Origin: an uncultured Elusimicrobia bacterium
GTDB lineage: Bacteria > Elusimicrobiota > Elusimicrobia > Elusimicrobiales > UBA9959
Assembly (NCBI GenBank): GCA_903889965.1
Contig: CAISZM010000060.1
Location: forward strand, 1-34,531
DNA length: 34,531 nucleotides
Direction of reading: 5' to 3'
This document shows, in pieces, positions 12,245-20,394 of the stretch (positions are counted from its first letter, which is position 1; each line of letters begins with the position of its first letter). The position numbers were made by a program, and so were the translations under genes. The notes below the pieces were generated by a model. It worked only from the letters and a program-made list of their open reading frames with translations. It did not search any database and was not told the DNA's origin.

Positions 12245-13192
12245 ATGTCGAAACTTAAAATAGTTTTTCTCGGCACCCCGGACCTTGCCTGCGGCTTCCT
12301 GGAGCGGCTGGCGGCGTCCGGGCACGAGATCGCGGGGGTCGTTTCCCAGCCGGACAGGCCGGTGGGCCGCGGCCTGAAAATGTGCTGTGCGCCCGTAAAT
12401 GCGCTCGCCGGCTCGCTCAGCCTGGAAGCTTTCAAACCGGATTCGAAGCAGGAGCTTCACTCCGTCCTTTCTGCTCTCAAGCCGGATCTCTGCGTGGTGG
12501 TGGCCTACGGACGTTTGATACCGGAGCCTACGCTGGCGCTCGCGCGCTTCGGTTTTCTCAACGTGCATTTTTCACTGCTTCCCAAGTACCGGGGGGCCGC
12601 GCCGGTCCAGTGGGCGCTTATAAACGGGGAGAAGACCACCGGCGTCACGCTTTTCTGGCTGGACAAGGGTATGGATACCGGCCCTGTTTTCCTGCGGCAC
12701 GAAGAGCCGGTGCTTGAGACCGACGACGCCGGGTCCCTTTTCGCGCGACTCTGCGCCGCCGGGGCCGGCCTGCTGGATGAGGGGCTCAGGAAAATAGCGG
12801 CCGGGGAAATAATCCGGGAGCCCCAGACCGGCGAGCCTTCGCTCGCCCCGAAACTCTCCGCCCCGGACACCCTGCTCGATCTTTCCCTGCCTGCCGCGTC
12901 GCTGCTGGGCCGCATCAGGGGCCTGGCCTGCGGGCCGCGCGCCAGGTTCAGTCTCGATATACAGGGCCGCCGCACGGCGGTGCAGGTGCTGGAAGCTTCG
13001 CTTCCGGAGGGGCCGGTAAAAGACTCCCCCCCCGGCTCGGTCATCTCCGTTGAGGGCGGCGGCGGCTTTATTGTAAAATGTGGCGTCGGGGGGCTGCTTG
13101 TCAAAAAGGTGAAGCCTGAAGGGAAAAAAGAGATGCCGGCGGCCGATTTTCTTAACGGCGCCAGGCTTAAGCCCGGAGACATTCTCCGCTGA
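12245..13192 (+). CDS. fmt: Methionyl-tRNA formyltransferase
   Basis: This enzyme transfers a formyl group from 10-formyltetrahydrofolate to methionyl-tRNA(fMet), making initiator tRNA. The N-terminal catalytic domain has FLGTPDLA at the start, NVHFSLLPKYRGAAP with Asn106 and His108, and KGMDTGP with Asp144, the same residue numbers as the E. coli catalytic triad. The C-terminal part (about 205-315) corresponds to the tRNA-binding domain. Length of 315 is normal. No Shine-Dalgarno precedes the ATG at 12245, unlike def and the PASTA gene on either side. It follows def and precedes the PASTA gene by 18 bases. Confidence 0.96.
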   Translation: MSKLKIVFLGTPDLACGFLERLAASGHEIAGVVSQPDRPVGRGLKMCCAPVNALAGSLSLEAFKPDSKQELHSVLSALKPDLCVVVAYGRLIPEPTLALARFGFLNVHFSLLPKYRGAAPVQWALINGEKTTGVTLFWLDKGMDTGPVFLRHEEPVLETDDAGSLFARLCAAGAGLLDEGLRKIAAGEIIREPQTGEPSLAPKLSAPDTLLDLSLPAASLLGRIRGLACGPRARFSLDIQGRRTAVQVLEASLPEGPVKDSPPGSVISVEGGGGFIVKCGVGGLLVKKVKPEGKKEMPAADFLNGARLKPGDILR

Positions 13193-13210
13193 GCGTAAAA
13201 GGAGACAATC

Positions 13211-14215
13211 GTGGGACTCAAAGGATTTTACCAGCGCCATTTTTCCGCCTCCGATGAGAAGATCATCAGCCCCGGTTTCGCGCTGCGCGTGGGCGCGGTC
13301 GGGTTCGGCCTGTTCTTCATGACCTACTTCCTTTTTTCCTGGAGCATGGAGAACGTTATCCACAACCGCAAGGAAGTGATAGTCCCGGACATCGCCGGGA
13401 AATCTTCCGTAAACGCCCTGCAGGTCCTCTCAGAAAATAATCTGGCCATGAAGATCGAAGGCTACGAATTCAACGAGTCCGTCCCGATAGGCACCGTACT
13501 GCGCCAGATCCCGTCCTCCGGTTCCACGGTGCGGGAGGGAAAGATCGTGCGCGTCGTTTTCAGCCAGGGCGGGGAATCGGTATTTACCCCCACGCTTATA
13601 GGGCTGCCGCTCAGGAACGCCGAATTGCTGCTGCGCCAGCGCCAGCTGGTGCTTGGAGAGGTCAGCGAGTCCTATTCGCTCAAGGCTGAGAAGGGGACGG
13701 TGCTTTCGCAGGAACCCAAGCCCGAGCTGAGCGTTTCCAAAAACACCATGGTGCAGGTAGTTGTGTCAGCCGGCCCGCCTCCCGCCGGGATAGTGATGAT
13801 GCCGGATTTCCGGCAGAAAAAAAGCGACGAGGCCCAGCAGTGGGCCTCGCAGAACAGCCTTTCGCTTTCCATCAGCGAGGACCAGAATTCGCTGTTCCCG
13901 GGAGGGACCATAATAGAGCAGAGCCCCGACCCCGACGCGGTGGTTAACGGCGACACGAAAATAACCCTCACGGTCAGCTCGCGCAAGGGCGGGGACGTTT
14001 CCGACAGGGAATTTCATGTCCGCTACGAGGTTTCGCAGAGCGGCTCCCAGCGCCATATACGCGTGGTAGCGCTTGGCAAACAGGGCGACCGCGAAATATT
14101 CAACGGCCTGCGCGATCCTGGCTCGAAGATCGACCTGGCCGTGCCGTACAGCGGGGTGGAAAAGATAAGGATATTCGTGAACGGCATACTTGTCGAAGAA
14201 AGGCCCGTGAAATGA
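13211..14215 (+). CDS. Membrane-anchored PASTA-domain protein without kinase or transpeptidase
   Basis: This 334-residue protein has a short cytoplasmic N-terminus, one membrane helix (about residues 30-52, VGAVGFGLFFMTYFLFSW) and three PASTA repeats: IVPDIAGKSS (from about 57), FTPTLIGLPL (from about 124) and MMPDFRQKKS (from about 196). A C-terminal beta-rich stretch follows (DREFHVRYEVSQ to the end). PASTA domains in other bacteria bind peptidoglycan fragments and are usually attached to Ser/Thr kinases or penicillin-binding proteins; neither is present. The start is GTG at 13211 with AAGGAGA 5 bases upstream. Its stop overlaps the rpe start by 4 bases, implying coupling within the fmt-rpe operon. 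Confidence 0.87.
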   Translation: MGLKGFYQRHFSASDEKIISPGFALRVGAVGFGLFFMTYFLFSWSMENVIHNRKEVIVPDIAGKSSVNALQVLSENNLAMKIEGYEFNESVPIGTVLRQIPSSGSTVREGKIVRVVFSQGGESVFTPTLIGLPLRNAELLLRQRQLVLGEVSESYSLKAEKGTVLSQEPKPELSVSKNTMVQVVVSAGPPPAGIVMMPDFRQKKSDEAQQWASQNSLSLSISEDQNSLFPGGTIIEQSPDPDAVVNGDTKITLTVSSRKGGDVSDREFHVRYEVSQSGSQRHIRVVALGKQGDREIFNGLRDPGSKIDLAVPYSGVEKIRIFVNGILVEERPVK

Positions 14216-14892
14216 GCCGGGTCCCCGGATTGCCTCTTCCCCGCGGCCGGGCGGCTTTGGTGCCCTCGGTGCTCGCGGCCGATTTCTGCTGCCTTGAGCG
14301 CAGCCTGGCGCCGGTTAAAAAACTGGCGGACTGGGTGCAGATCGACGTGATGGACGGCCATTTCGTCCCGAATATCAGCTTCGGGCCCGGTGTGGTCCGG
14401 TCCGTGGCCCGCGCCGCCGGCCTGCCGGTAGACGCTCACCTGATGGTTTCCGAGCCGGCCCGTTTCCTGGCCGCCTTCGCCGCCTCCGGTTCTTCGCTTA
14501 TTACGGTTCACGCCGAGGCCGAGGATCCCGGCGGCTGCCTGAAGAAGATAAAAGCCCTGGGCCCGAAGGCCGGATTGGCGCTGCGCCCCGGCACGCCGCT
14601 CGCGCGGGCGCTGCCTTTCCTGGGCGCCATAGACCTCCTGCTCATCATGACCGTGGAACCGGGGTTCGGCGGCCAGGCTTTCATGCCGGCGATGCTCCCG
14701 AAGATACGGGCCGCGCGCGAAGTTATAAAAGCCTCGGGGCGCCGGATCTGGCTCCAGGCGGACGGCGGCATAAACGCATCCACGGCGGTATTGGCGGCCG
14801 GCGCGGGCGCGGATTCCCTGGTGATAGGCAGCGCGCTTTTTTCCTCCAGGCACCCTGCCGCTTTTCTGCGCGGTCTTTCCGGAAAGCTCTGA
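14212..14892 (+). CDS. rpe: Ribulose-phosphate 3-epimerase
   Basis: This enzyme interconverts ribulose-5-phosphate and xylulose-5-phosphate in the pentose phosphate pathway. It is a TIM barrel of 226 residues with the family hallmarks: PSVLAADF near the N-terminus, VQIDVMDGHFVPNISFGP (metal and catalytic Asp, His), DAHLMV, MTVEPGFGGQAF, and QADGGIN with the second catalytic Asp. GSALF closes the phosphate site. The ATG overlaps the PASTA stop (ATGA), so translation is coupled. Confidence 0.95.
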   Translation: MSRVPGLPLPRGRAALVPSVLAADFCCLERSLAPVKKLADWVQIDVMDGHFVPNISFGPGVVRSVARAAGLPVDAHLMVSEPARFLAAFAASGSSLITVHAEAEDPGGCLKKIKALGPKAGLALRPGTPLARALPFLGAIDLLLIMTVEPGFGGQAFMPAMLPKIRAAREVIKASGRRIWLQADGGINASTAVLAAGAGADSLVIGSALFSSRHPAAFLRGLSGKL

Positions 14893-14915
14893 CCCCCGGG
14901 CGGGCGCGCCAAGGT

Positions 14916-15281
14916 ATGGGAAAAAAAATATTGATAGTGGACGACGAGGCCCTTATCTGCAAGGTCCTCTCCATTCGCCTGGGCGGCCTGGGTTACGAGG
15001 TTTTTACGGCCTTGGACGGCGAGGACGGCCTGGCGGCGGCTAAAAGGGAAAAGCCGGACCTGCTATTGCTCGACATAGGGCTTCCGAAAATTGACGGCAA
15101 CGAACTCTGCGGGCTTATCAAGGCGGACCCTGCGACCAGCGGCGCCAGGGTGATCATGCTTACCGGCAGGGATCCCGGCGCTGACGCTGGCGCCGCGCTT
15201 CCCGGGGGCGCCGACATGTATGTCGTAAAGCCCTACGACTGGGCGGAGCTGCTTGACGGCATACGTAAACTGACAGAGTAA
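14916..15281 (+). CDS. Stand-alone response regulator receiver domain
   Basis: This 121-residue protein consists of one CheY-like receiver domain. Acidic pocket Asp9-Asp10, phospho-acceptor Asp53 (LLLDIGLP), switch Thr83 (MLTGR) and Lys105 (VVKPYDWAE) are all present, so it should be phosphorylatable. There is no output domain, and no histidine kinase in the window. It follows rpe by 23 bases; AAGG lies almost against the ATG, a poor ribosome site. It may act by protein contact or as a phosphate relay partner of a distant kinase. Confidence 0.9.
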   Translation: MGKKILIVDDEALICKVLSIRLGGLGYEVFTALDGEDGLAAAKREKPDLLLLDIGLPKIDGNELCGLIKADPATSGARVIMLTGRDPGADAGAALPGGADMYVVKPYDWAELLDGIRKLTE

Positions 15282-15304
15282 TAGTGCCCCGGCGTTCCAC
15301 CCCA

Positions 15305-15333
15305 TTCCCAAACCCGGCCAAATATAATATAAT
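15305..15333 (+). promoter_or_regulatory. Promoter of the rpsP ribosomal operon
   Basis: TTCCCA (15305-15310) lies 17 bases before TATAAT (15328-15333); a second TATAAT overlaps at 15323-15328. Transcription would begin near 15340, leaving a leader of about 64 bases before rpsP, enough for regulation. The position, between the receiver gene and rpsP, is where an operon promoter is expected. Confidence 0.6.
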
Positions 15334-15403
15334 AAACACTCGCGCAAGTCCGCTGATCCGCGGGCGCGTGATGGATTTTTTCAGCAGCTCAAGGAGGATA
15401 CTT

Positions 15404-15673
15404 ATGGCAGTTGTTCTGAGGCTTCAGAGAATCGGAAAGCGCACCCAGCCGCACTACCGCATAGTCGCTATTGAGAAGTCAAGCGGTCCGCACGGCGAAC
15501 CGCTTGAAATCATCGGTCACTACAATCCCAAGGCCGCCAAGGACAAGGAAAAGGTCACCATCAAGTCCGATAAGCTGGATCGCTGGGTAAAGAACGGAGC
15601 CAAACCCTCGGAAACCGTCGGGTCTCTTATAGCCAAGGCCCGCAAGGTCGAAAAAGCCGCCGAGCAGAAATAA
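15404..15673 (+). CDS. rpsP: 30S ribosomal protein S16
   Basis: This small ribosomal subunit protein binds 16S rRNA and aids 30S assembly. It begins MAVVLRLQRIGKRTQPHYRI and continues with EIIGHYNP and LDRWVKNGAKPSETV, standard S16 motifs; 89 residues is the normal size. The frame is open upstream to 15284, but the start at 15404 is fixed by AAGGAGG seven bases before the ATG and by homology. It is the first gene of the rpsP-khpA-trmD-rplS operon. Confidence 0.96.
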   Translation: MAVVLRLQRIGKRTQPHYRIVAIEKSSGPHGEPLEIIGHYNPKAAKDKEKVTIKSDKLDRWVKNGAKPSETVGSLIAKARKVEKAAEQK

Positions 15674-15689
15674 CGGAGGTCCGGCTTCA

Positions 15690-15917
15690 ATGAAAGATAT
15701 TTTAATGTTCATCATCGGCTCGCTGGTGGAAAACCCGCAGGCCGTGAAAGTGGGCGTTTCCGAGGACGGGGACGTCGTTCGTTTCAGGCTGGCCGTGGCT
15801 TCCTCCGACAGGGGCAAGGTCATAGGCAAGGAAGGCCGCGTCGTGAAATCGATACGCACCGTTCTCCAGACGGCGGCAGCCAGGCAGAACAAGAAGATCT
15901 ACCTGGATATAGACTAG
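15690..15917 (+). CDS. khpA: KH-domain RNA-binding protein KhpA (YlqC family)
   Basis: This 75-residue single KH-domain protein has the GxxG loop in GKVIGKEGRVVKSIRTVL. KhpA (with KhpB/Jag) binds RNA and affects cell elongation in Gram-positive bacteria; a gene of this type commonly follows rpsP. GGAGGT lies 9 bases before the ATG, and the gap from rpsP is 16 bases. The usual next gene, rimM, is absent: trmD follows after 11 bases. Confidence 0.9.
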   Translation: MKDILMFIIGSLVENPQAVKVGVSEDGDVVRFRLAVASSDRGKVIGKEGRVVKSIRTVLQTAAARQNKKIYLDID

Positions 15918-15928
15918 TTCCCGGCGAT

Positions 15929-16624
15929 ATGCGCGTGGACGCCGTAACGCTTTTCCCCGGCATGATAGATTCGCCGCTTTCGGAAAGCATCGTGGGCCGG
16001 GCGCGGGCCGAAGGTTTTTTGGAGCTGGGGTTTTCCAATCCGCGCGATTACGCCGAAGACAGGCACCGCACGGTGGACGACAAACCGTACGGCGGCGGCA
16101 CCGGGATGGTGATGATGGCCGAGCCGCTTTACAAGGCCATCAGGAAGGTCAGGAAGAAGAATTCGTTCGTAATACTCCTGACGCCCAAGGGCAGGCGCTT
16201 CGACCAGTCGCTGGCGCTTGCCCTCGCTAAAAAGAAGCACCTGATCTTTATATGCGGCCACTATGAGGGTATAGACGAACGCGTGACACCCTTGGCGGAC
16301 CTGGAGCTCTCGATCGGCGACTATGTGCTTACCGGCGGGGAACCGGCCGCGGTGGCGGTTATAGACGCCGTCACCAGGCTTATCCCCGGTGTGCTGAAGA
16401 AAGGCGACGCGACCGTGAACGAGACTTTTACCGGAGGGCTGCTGGAGGCCCCGCATTACACCCGGCCGGGCGTCTGGCGGGGGCGCAAGGTTCCCGAGGC
16501 CCTGCTGAGCGGCAACCATAAGCGTATAGCCGAGTGGCGCCGTGAACGGGCGGAAGAGCTGACCGTGAAATCAAGGCCCGACCTGGCCCCGGCGGAAAAG
16601 AAAAAGAAGAAGGCTTTAAAATAA
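15929..16624 (+). CDS. trmD: tRNA (guanine37-N1)-methyltransferase
   Basis: This SPOUT-class enzyme uses S-adenosylmethionine to methylate G37 beside the anticodon, preventing frameshifts. Characteristic segments are [46 protein letters not shown] and the catalytic-Asp region corresponding to [10 protein letters not shown], then [12 protein letters not shown]. The 231-residue length is normal, with a lysine-rich tail. No clear Shine-Dalgarno lies in the short gap after khpA, so translation may depend on the upstream gene. rplS follows after 13 bases. Confidence 0.95.
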   Translation: MRVDAVTLFPGMIDSPLSESIVGRARAEGFLELGFSNPRDYAEDRHRTVDDKPYGGGTGMVMMAEPLYKAIRKVRKKNSFVILLTPKGRRFDQSLALALAKKKHLIFICGHYEGIDERVTPLADLELSIGDYVLTGGEPAAVAVIDAVTRLIPGVLKKGDATVNETFTGGLLEAPHYTRPGVWRGRKVPEALLSGNHKRIAEWRRERAEELTVKSRPDLAPAEKKKKKALK

Positions 16625-16637
16625 CTTAGGAGGCAGT

Positions 16638-17045
16638 ATGAATAACATCGCTAACTACCTGGGCATCAAGAACGAGAAATTTTCTTTCCAGGCCGGTGAC
16701 ACCGTGAAAGTCTACACAAAGATCGTCGAAGGCGACAGCGAGCGCGTACAGATCTTTGACGGCGTAGTTCTCTCCCGCCGCGGCAGCGGCATCTCCGAGA
16801 GCTTCACCGTGCGCAAGATCTCCTACGGCGTCGGAGTGGAAAGGGTGTTCCCCATTCATTCCCCCCGCATAGAAAAGATCGAGGTCGTGAAAGCCGGCAA
16901 GGTGCGCCGCTCCAAGATCTATTACCTGCGCGGACTGGCCGGCAAAGCCGCCAGGCTCGACGAATCGACCCGGGAACTGCAGGGGGCGGAAGCCGCCCTG
17001 CCGGCCAAGGCCGAAGCCGTCCAGCCGCCCGCCGCCGGAAAGTAG
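16638..17045 (+). CDS. rplS: 50S ribosomal protein L19
   Basis: This large-subunit protein sits at the 30S-50S interface. The conserved core includes [51 protein letters not shown] and [13 protein letters not shown]. The core ends near residue 105; the last 25 residues form an Ala/Pro/Glu-rich extension not needed in the family. AGGAGG lies 6 bases before the ATG. It is the last gene of the ribosomal operon and is followed by a strong hairpin. Confidence 0.96.
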   Translation: MNNIANYLGIKNEKFSFQAGDTVKVYTKIVEGDSERVQIFDGVVLSRRGSGISESFTVRKISYGVGVERVFPIHSPRIEKIEVVKAGKVRRSKIYYLRGLAGKAARLDESTRELQGAEAALPAKAEAVQPPAAGK

Positions 17046-17060
17046 GTCCCCGTACGCGTC

Positions 17061-17081
17061 CCCGCGCTCCCGGAGCGCGGG
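17061..17081 (+). terminator. GC-rich hairpin after rplS, no U tract
   Basis: CCCGCGCTC, a 3-base loop and GAGCGCGGG form a perfect 9-bp stem 16 bases after the rplS stop. No T run follows, so termination would be Rho-assisted or partial; the hairpin may protect the 3' end of the ribosomal mRNA. Confidence 0.5.
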
Positions 17082-17115
17082 ACACCCATGTTTAAAGGCA
17101 GGCAAACACATAACC

Positions 17116-17772
17116 GTGCCGCTCTGCAAATTCGACATATCGGTCCTTGAAGCCCGAAAGCCGGCTTTCCTGGCCGGCGTTGATGAAGCCGGCAGGGGTC
17201 CTTTGGCCGGCCCGGTTACGGCGTGCGCCGCCTGGGTTCCGGCGGAGGCGTACCCGGCCGTTTCCCCCCTCGTAAACGACAGCAAGAAGCTTTCCCCCGC
17301 ACGGCGCGAACGCGCCATGGCGGTGATGCTGGCCTCGGGCGTGCGTTTCGGGTTCGGTTTTTCGCTGCCGGGAGAAATAGACCGGATCAACATACTGGAA
17401 GCCACTTTCAACGCCATGTCCGCCGCCGTAAGGCGGCTTCTTTTTGTCACCGGTACGGCCCCCTCAGGCGCCCTTATACTGGTCGACGGCCCGCACCGCA
17501 TAAAGAGGCTGGATGGCTGCGCCCAGGAGCCGGTTATCGGCGGAGACGGGAAATCCCTTTCAATAGCCGCCGCCAGCATATTCGCTAAAGTTCTGCGCGA
17601 CCGCTGGATGGCGGCGCTCGACGCCCGTCACCCCGGCTACGGCATGGCCGCGCACAAGGGCTACGGCACTGCGGCGCACCTGTCCGCCCTGCGCCGCCTC
17701 GGCCCCAGCCCCGCGCACCGGCACAGTTTCGCCCCGGTGCGGGAAGCCGCGGAGTGTTCCTGCCGTGAATGA
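17116..17772 (+). CDS. rnhB: Ribonuclease HII
   Basis: This enzyme cleaves RNA in RNA/DNA hybrids and at single misincorporated ribonucleotides. GVDEAGRGPLAGPV carries Asp23 and Glu24, Asp124 is in LILVDGPHRI, and Asp162 is in KVLRDRWM, giving the complete acidic active site. HPGYGMAAHKGYGTAAH is the typical C-terminal signature. The 218-residue length is normal. The start is GTG at 17116, 70 bases after rplS; no strong Shine-Dalgarno is seen. Its stop overlaps the yraN start by 8 bases. Confidence 0.94.
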   Translation: MPLCKFDISVLEARKPAFLAGVDEAGRGPLAGPVTACAAWVPAEAYPAVSPLVNDSKKLSPARRERAMAVMLASGVRFGFGFSLPGEIDRINILEATFNAMSAAVRRLLFVTGTAPSGALILVDGPHRIKRLDGCAQEPVIGGDGKSLSIAAASIFAKVLRDRWMAALDARHPGYGMAAHKGYGTAAHLSALRRLGPSPAHRHSFAPVREAAECSCRE

Positions 17773-18124
17773 CCGCGGCAGGGAGTACGAGGACCAGGCC
17801 GCCGCGTACCTTAAGGAGCGCGGCTTTAAGATCCTGGACCGCAACTGGTCCTCGCCGATGGGCGAAATAGACATAGTGGCGGGGAAGGACGGGGCGGTGA
17901 TCTTTGTTGAGGTGCGCGCCCGGTCACGGTCAGGCTACGGTTCCCCGGCCGACAGCGTAACGCCCTCGAAGAAGGCGAAGATAATCAAGACCGCCATGGC
18001 CTATATCAAGGCGCGCTGCCCGGATGCGGAAACTTTCCGGTTCGATTTTATAGGCATAGTTCCCGGAGAGGCCCCGGAACACGTGGAGAATGCCTTCAGC
18101 GCGGACGGTTTTGGTTTTTTTTGA
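17765..18124 (+). CDS. YraN family (UPF0102) endonuclease-like protein
   Basis: This 119-residue protein is of the UPF0102 family, which has a restriction-endonuclease-like fold. Conserved positions are visible: GREYEDQAAAYLKERGF, ILDRNWSSPMGEIDIVA and VIFVEVRAR (the D, ExV core), and the family motif usually reading VTxxKxxKI as VTPSKKAKI. The start is GTG at 17765, 8 bases inside rnhB; rnhB-yraN adjacency is common in bacteria. Its biochemical role is not settled in the family. Confidence 0.9.
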   Translation: MNDRGREYEDQAAAYLKERGFKILDRNWSSPMGEIDIVAGKDGAVIFVEVRARSRSGYGSPADSVTPSKKAKIIKTAMAYIKARCPDAETFRFDFIGIVPGEAPEHVENAFSADGFGFF

Positions 18125-18153
18125 AGGACTATGGCGGCACCAAGGAGAGTTCT

Positions 18154-18990
18154 ATGGAATCTTCAGAGTTGCTCGTAAACGTGGAAAAAACCGCCGTATG
18201 GCTCAGGAAAGTCGCCGCCGGATTCAGGCCGGTGACGGCCATCATCGCCGGGTCCGGGCTGGGCAACTCCCTGCCGCGCCTGGAAGATAAAATTTCTATT
18301 TCCTACAAGGATATCCCCGGCTTCCCTTCCACGACCGTCAAGGGGCACGCAGGCGAACTCGTGTTCGGGCGCATGGCTGGCAAAGACGTGGTGATGATGC
18401 GCGGCCGTTTCCATTATTACGAGGGCCGGCCGCTTAATTTTATCGCCTTCCCTATCAGGGTTCTGGGCGCCCTCGGGGTGAAGAACCTGGTGCTGACCGC
18501 GGCTGTGGGTTCGCTGAAGCCGGCTATAAGGCCGGGGGACATCGTCATCCTAAGGGACCATTTGAACCTGATGGGCGCTAATCCCCTGATGGGCAATTAC
18601 CACGAGGCCTTCGGAGCCATGTTCCCCGACATGTGTGAGCCCTATGATAAGGCGCTGCGCAAGGAGGCCGTTAAGCTCGCGAGGTCCCTTAAGCTGCGCG
18701 CCTCCGAGGGGGTCTATACCGCCGTGACCGGCCCTTCCTACGAGACCCCGGCCGAGGTGAAAATGTACCGCCTGCTCGGAGGGGACGTAGCGGGGATGTC
18801 CGTGGTACCCGAAACTATAGCCGCCCGCCAGCTTAAGCTGCGCGTATGCGGCGTATGCTGGATATCCAATTTTACCAGCGGCATCTCAAAGTCAACACTC
18901 ACACACGAAGAGGTGCTGGAACTGGGAGAGAAGGTTTCCGTGAAGATGCGGGCCCTGCTGGAAGGGCTGCTTAAGTCGAAGGCGATATAG
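18154..18990 (+). CDS. Purine nucleoside phosphorylase (trimeric PNP-I type)
   Basis: This enzyme phosphorolyses purine nucleosides to free base and ribose-1-phosphate. Motifs are IIAGSGLGN (phosphate site), GRFHYYEG, TAAVGSLKP, TGPSYETPAEV (substrate Glu) and MSVVPETIAARQ, then ISNFTSGIS with an Asn where related methylthioadenosine phosphorylases carry Asp, which favours 6-oxopurine substrates. Start chosen at ATG 18154 because AAGGAGAG precedes it by 4-6 bases; a TTG at 18121 in the same frame overlaps the yraN stop and lacks support. 278 residues is normal. It heads a three-gene nucleoside salvage set. Confidence 0.93.
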   Translation: MESSELLVNVEKTAVWLRKVAAGFRPVTAIIAGSGLGNSLPRLEDKISISYKDIPGFPSTTVKGHAGELVFGRMAGKDVVMMRGRFHYYEGRPLNFIAFPIRVLGALGVKNLVLTAAVGSLKPAIRPGDIVILRDHLNLMGANPLMGNYHEAFGAMFPDMCEPYDKALRKEAVKLARSLKLRASEGVYTAVTGPSYETPAEVKMYRLLGGDVAGMSVVPETIAARQLKLRVCGVCWISNFTSGISKSTLTHEEVLELGEKVSVKMRALLEGLLKSKAI

Positions 18991-19026
18991 GAAAACGCCG
19001 CAAGTAAAGCGCTAAAAGAGGTTTTT

Positions 19027-20337
19027 ATGAGAATGCTCGATCTTATCCTTAAAAAACGTTCCTTTCTCGAGATGACGCCGGCCGAACTGGAATTCATAGC
19101 TATGGGCGCCGCCGACGGGTCCATTCCCGATTACCAGCTTTCGTCCTGGCTGATGGCGGCCTTTCTTAACGGCCTGACGCCCGCCGAAACCGCCGGGCTT
19201 ACAAGGGCCATGGCTCTTTCCGGGCAGAAGCTGGACCTGTCCGGGGTTAAGGGCGCCAAGGTGGACAAACATTCCACCGGCGGCGTGGGTGACGGCGTTT
19301 CCGTGGCGCTGGCCCCGGTGGCGGCGGCCTGCGGCGTGGTGGTTCCAATGATGAGCGGCCGCGGCCTGGGCCACACCGGCGGAACGCTGGATAAGCTTGA
19401 GGCCATGAAGGGTTTCAACGTGAGGCTGGAGCCTTCCCGAATAGTGAAGCAGCTGAAGGCCACGGGGCTGGCGATGTTCGGCCAGACCGAGCGGCTGGCG
19501 CCCAGCGATAAAAAGCTTTACGCGCTGCGCGACGCGAGCTGCACCGTGGAGGCCCTGCCCCTGATAGTGGCCAGCATCCTTTCCAAGAAGTACGCCGAGG
19601 ATATCACCGGCCTCGTTATGGACGTCAAGTACGGCTCCGGCGCCTTCCTCAAGGATTTCAAGAAGAGCCGCGAGCTCGCGGTGGCGCTCATGAAGACCTC
19701 AAAACTCCTTGGCATACGCTGCGTGGCCGTGATGACGGCCATGGAGGAGCCGCTGGGACTGGCCGTCGGGAACGGCATAGAGATATCTCAGTCCATAAAG
19801 ATCCTGGCCGGGGAGAAAGGTCCGGCTGATTTTATGCGGGTCCTGGAGGTCCTTTCCGGCTGGATGATCTTCCTCGGAGGAAAGGCCCGCTCCGCGGCTG
19901 AAGGCGAGGACAAGGCCCGACTGTCTATCTCCGACGGCAGCGCTCTGGAAAAATTCCGCCTTATGGTGAAGTGGCAGGGCGGCGACACCCGCGTGGTGGA
20001 CGATCCCGACCGCTGGATGCCGAAGGCCAGGCTCACGAAGGAGATAAGGGCGGGTAAGGCCGGTTTCATCACGCGCATGGACGCGCGCACCGTAGGTTTT
20101 GCCAGCGTGCTGCTGGGCGCAGGCCGGGCCAAGGCGGAGGACCCCGTGGATTTCGGCGCCGGCTTCATTCTGGAAAAAAAGCAGGGCGACCTGGTAAAGC
20201 CCGGGGACCTGATCGCCAGGACTTACGCCTCTTCCCCCGCCCGGCTTGCCGACGGGGTGCGAATGTTCGAATCCGCGCTGGCCTACGGGCCGAAGGCGCC
20301 GCGCAAAGAGCCGCTCATACGCGAAATAATAAAGTAG
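19027..20337 (+). CDS. Pyrimidine-nucleoside / thymidine phosphorylase
   Basis: This 436-residue class II nucleoside phosphorylase releases thymine or uracil and (deoxy)ribose-1-phosphate. The helical N-domain is followed by the signature KVDKHSTGGVGDGVS (phosphate and base site), MSGRGLGHTGGTLDKLE and TLYALRDA-like KLYALRDASCTVE. The C-terminal alpha/beta domain has the conserved LVKPGDLIARTY. Length fits both DeoA and Pdp, so specificity is left open. It lies 36 bases after the purine phosphorylase and 57 bases before upp; AGAGG precedes the ATG. Confidence 0.94.
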   Translation: MRMLDLILKKRSFLEMTPAELEFIAMGAADGSIPDYQLSSWLMAAFLNGLTPAETAGLTRAMALSGQKLDLSGVKGAKVDKHSTGGVGDGVSVALAPVAAACGVVVPMMSGRGLGHTGGTLDKLEAMKGFNVRLEPSRIVKQLKATGLAMFGQTERLAPSDKKLYALRDASCTVEALPLIVASILSKKYAEDITGLVMDVKYGSGAFLKDFKKSRELAVALMKTSKLLGIRCVAVMTAMEEPLGLAVGNGIEISQSIKILAGEKGPADFMRVLEVLSGWMIFLGGKARSAAEGEDKARLSISDGSALEKFRLMVKWQGGDTRVVDDPDRWMPKARLTKEIRAGKAGFITRMDARTVGFASVLLGAGRAKAEDPVDFGAGFILEKKQGDLVKPGDLIARTYASSPARLADGVRMFESALAYGPKAPRKEPLIREIIK

Positions 20338-20394
20338 GCCGTACGACGGGGACCAACAGGAAAGTCCCTGCGCAGCCATAGGTCAGGAGGCCAA

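Noticed and set aside
15284-15403. N-terminal extension of rpsP
   Set aside because: Contains the operon promoter, and the internal ATG at 15404 has AAGGAGG and matches the S16 N-terminus.
18121-18153. TTG start for the purine phosphorylase
   Set aside because: Poor start codon, while ATG at 18154 has a strong Shine-Dalgarno.
20358-20367. AGGAAAGTCC resembling the RNase P RNA core motif
   Set aside because: The gap between the two genes is only 57 bases, far too short for RNase P RNA.
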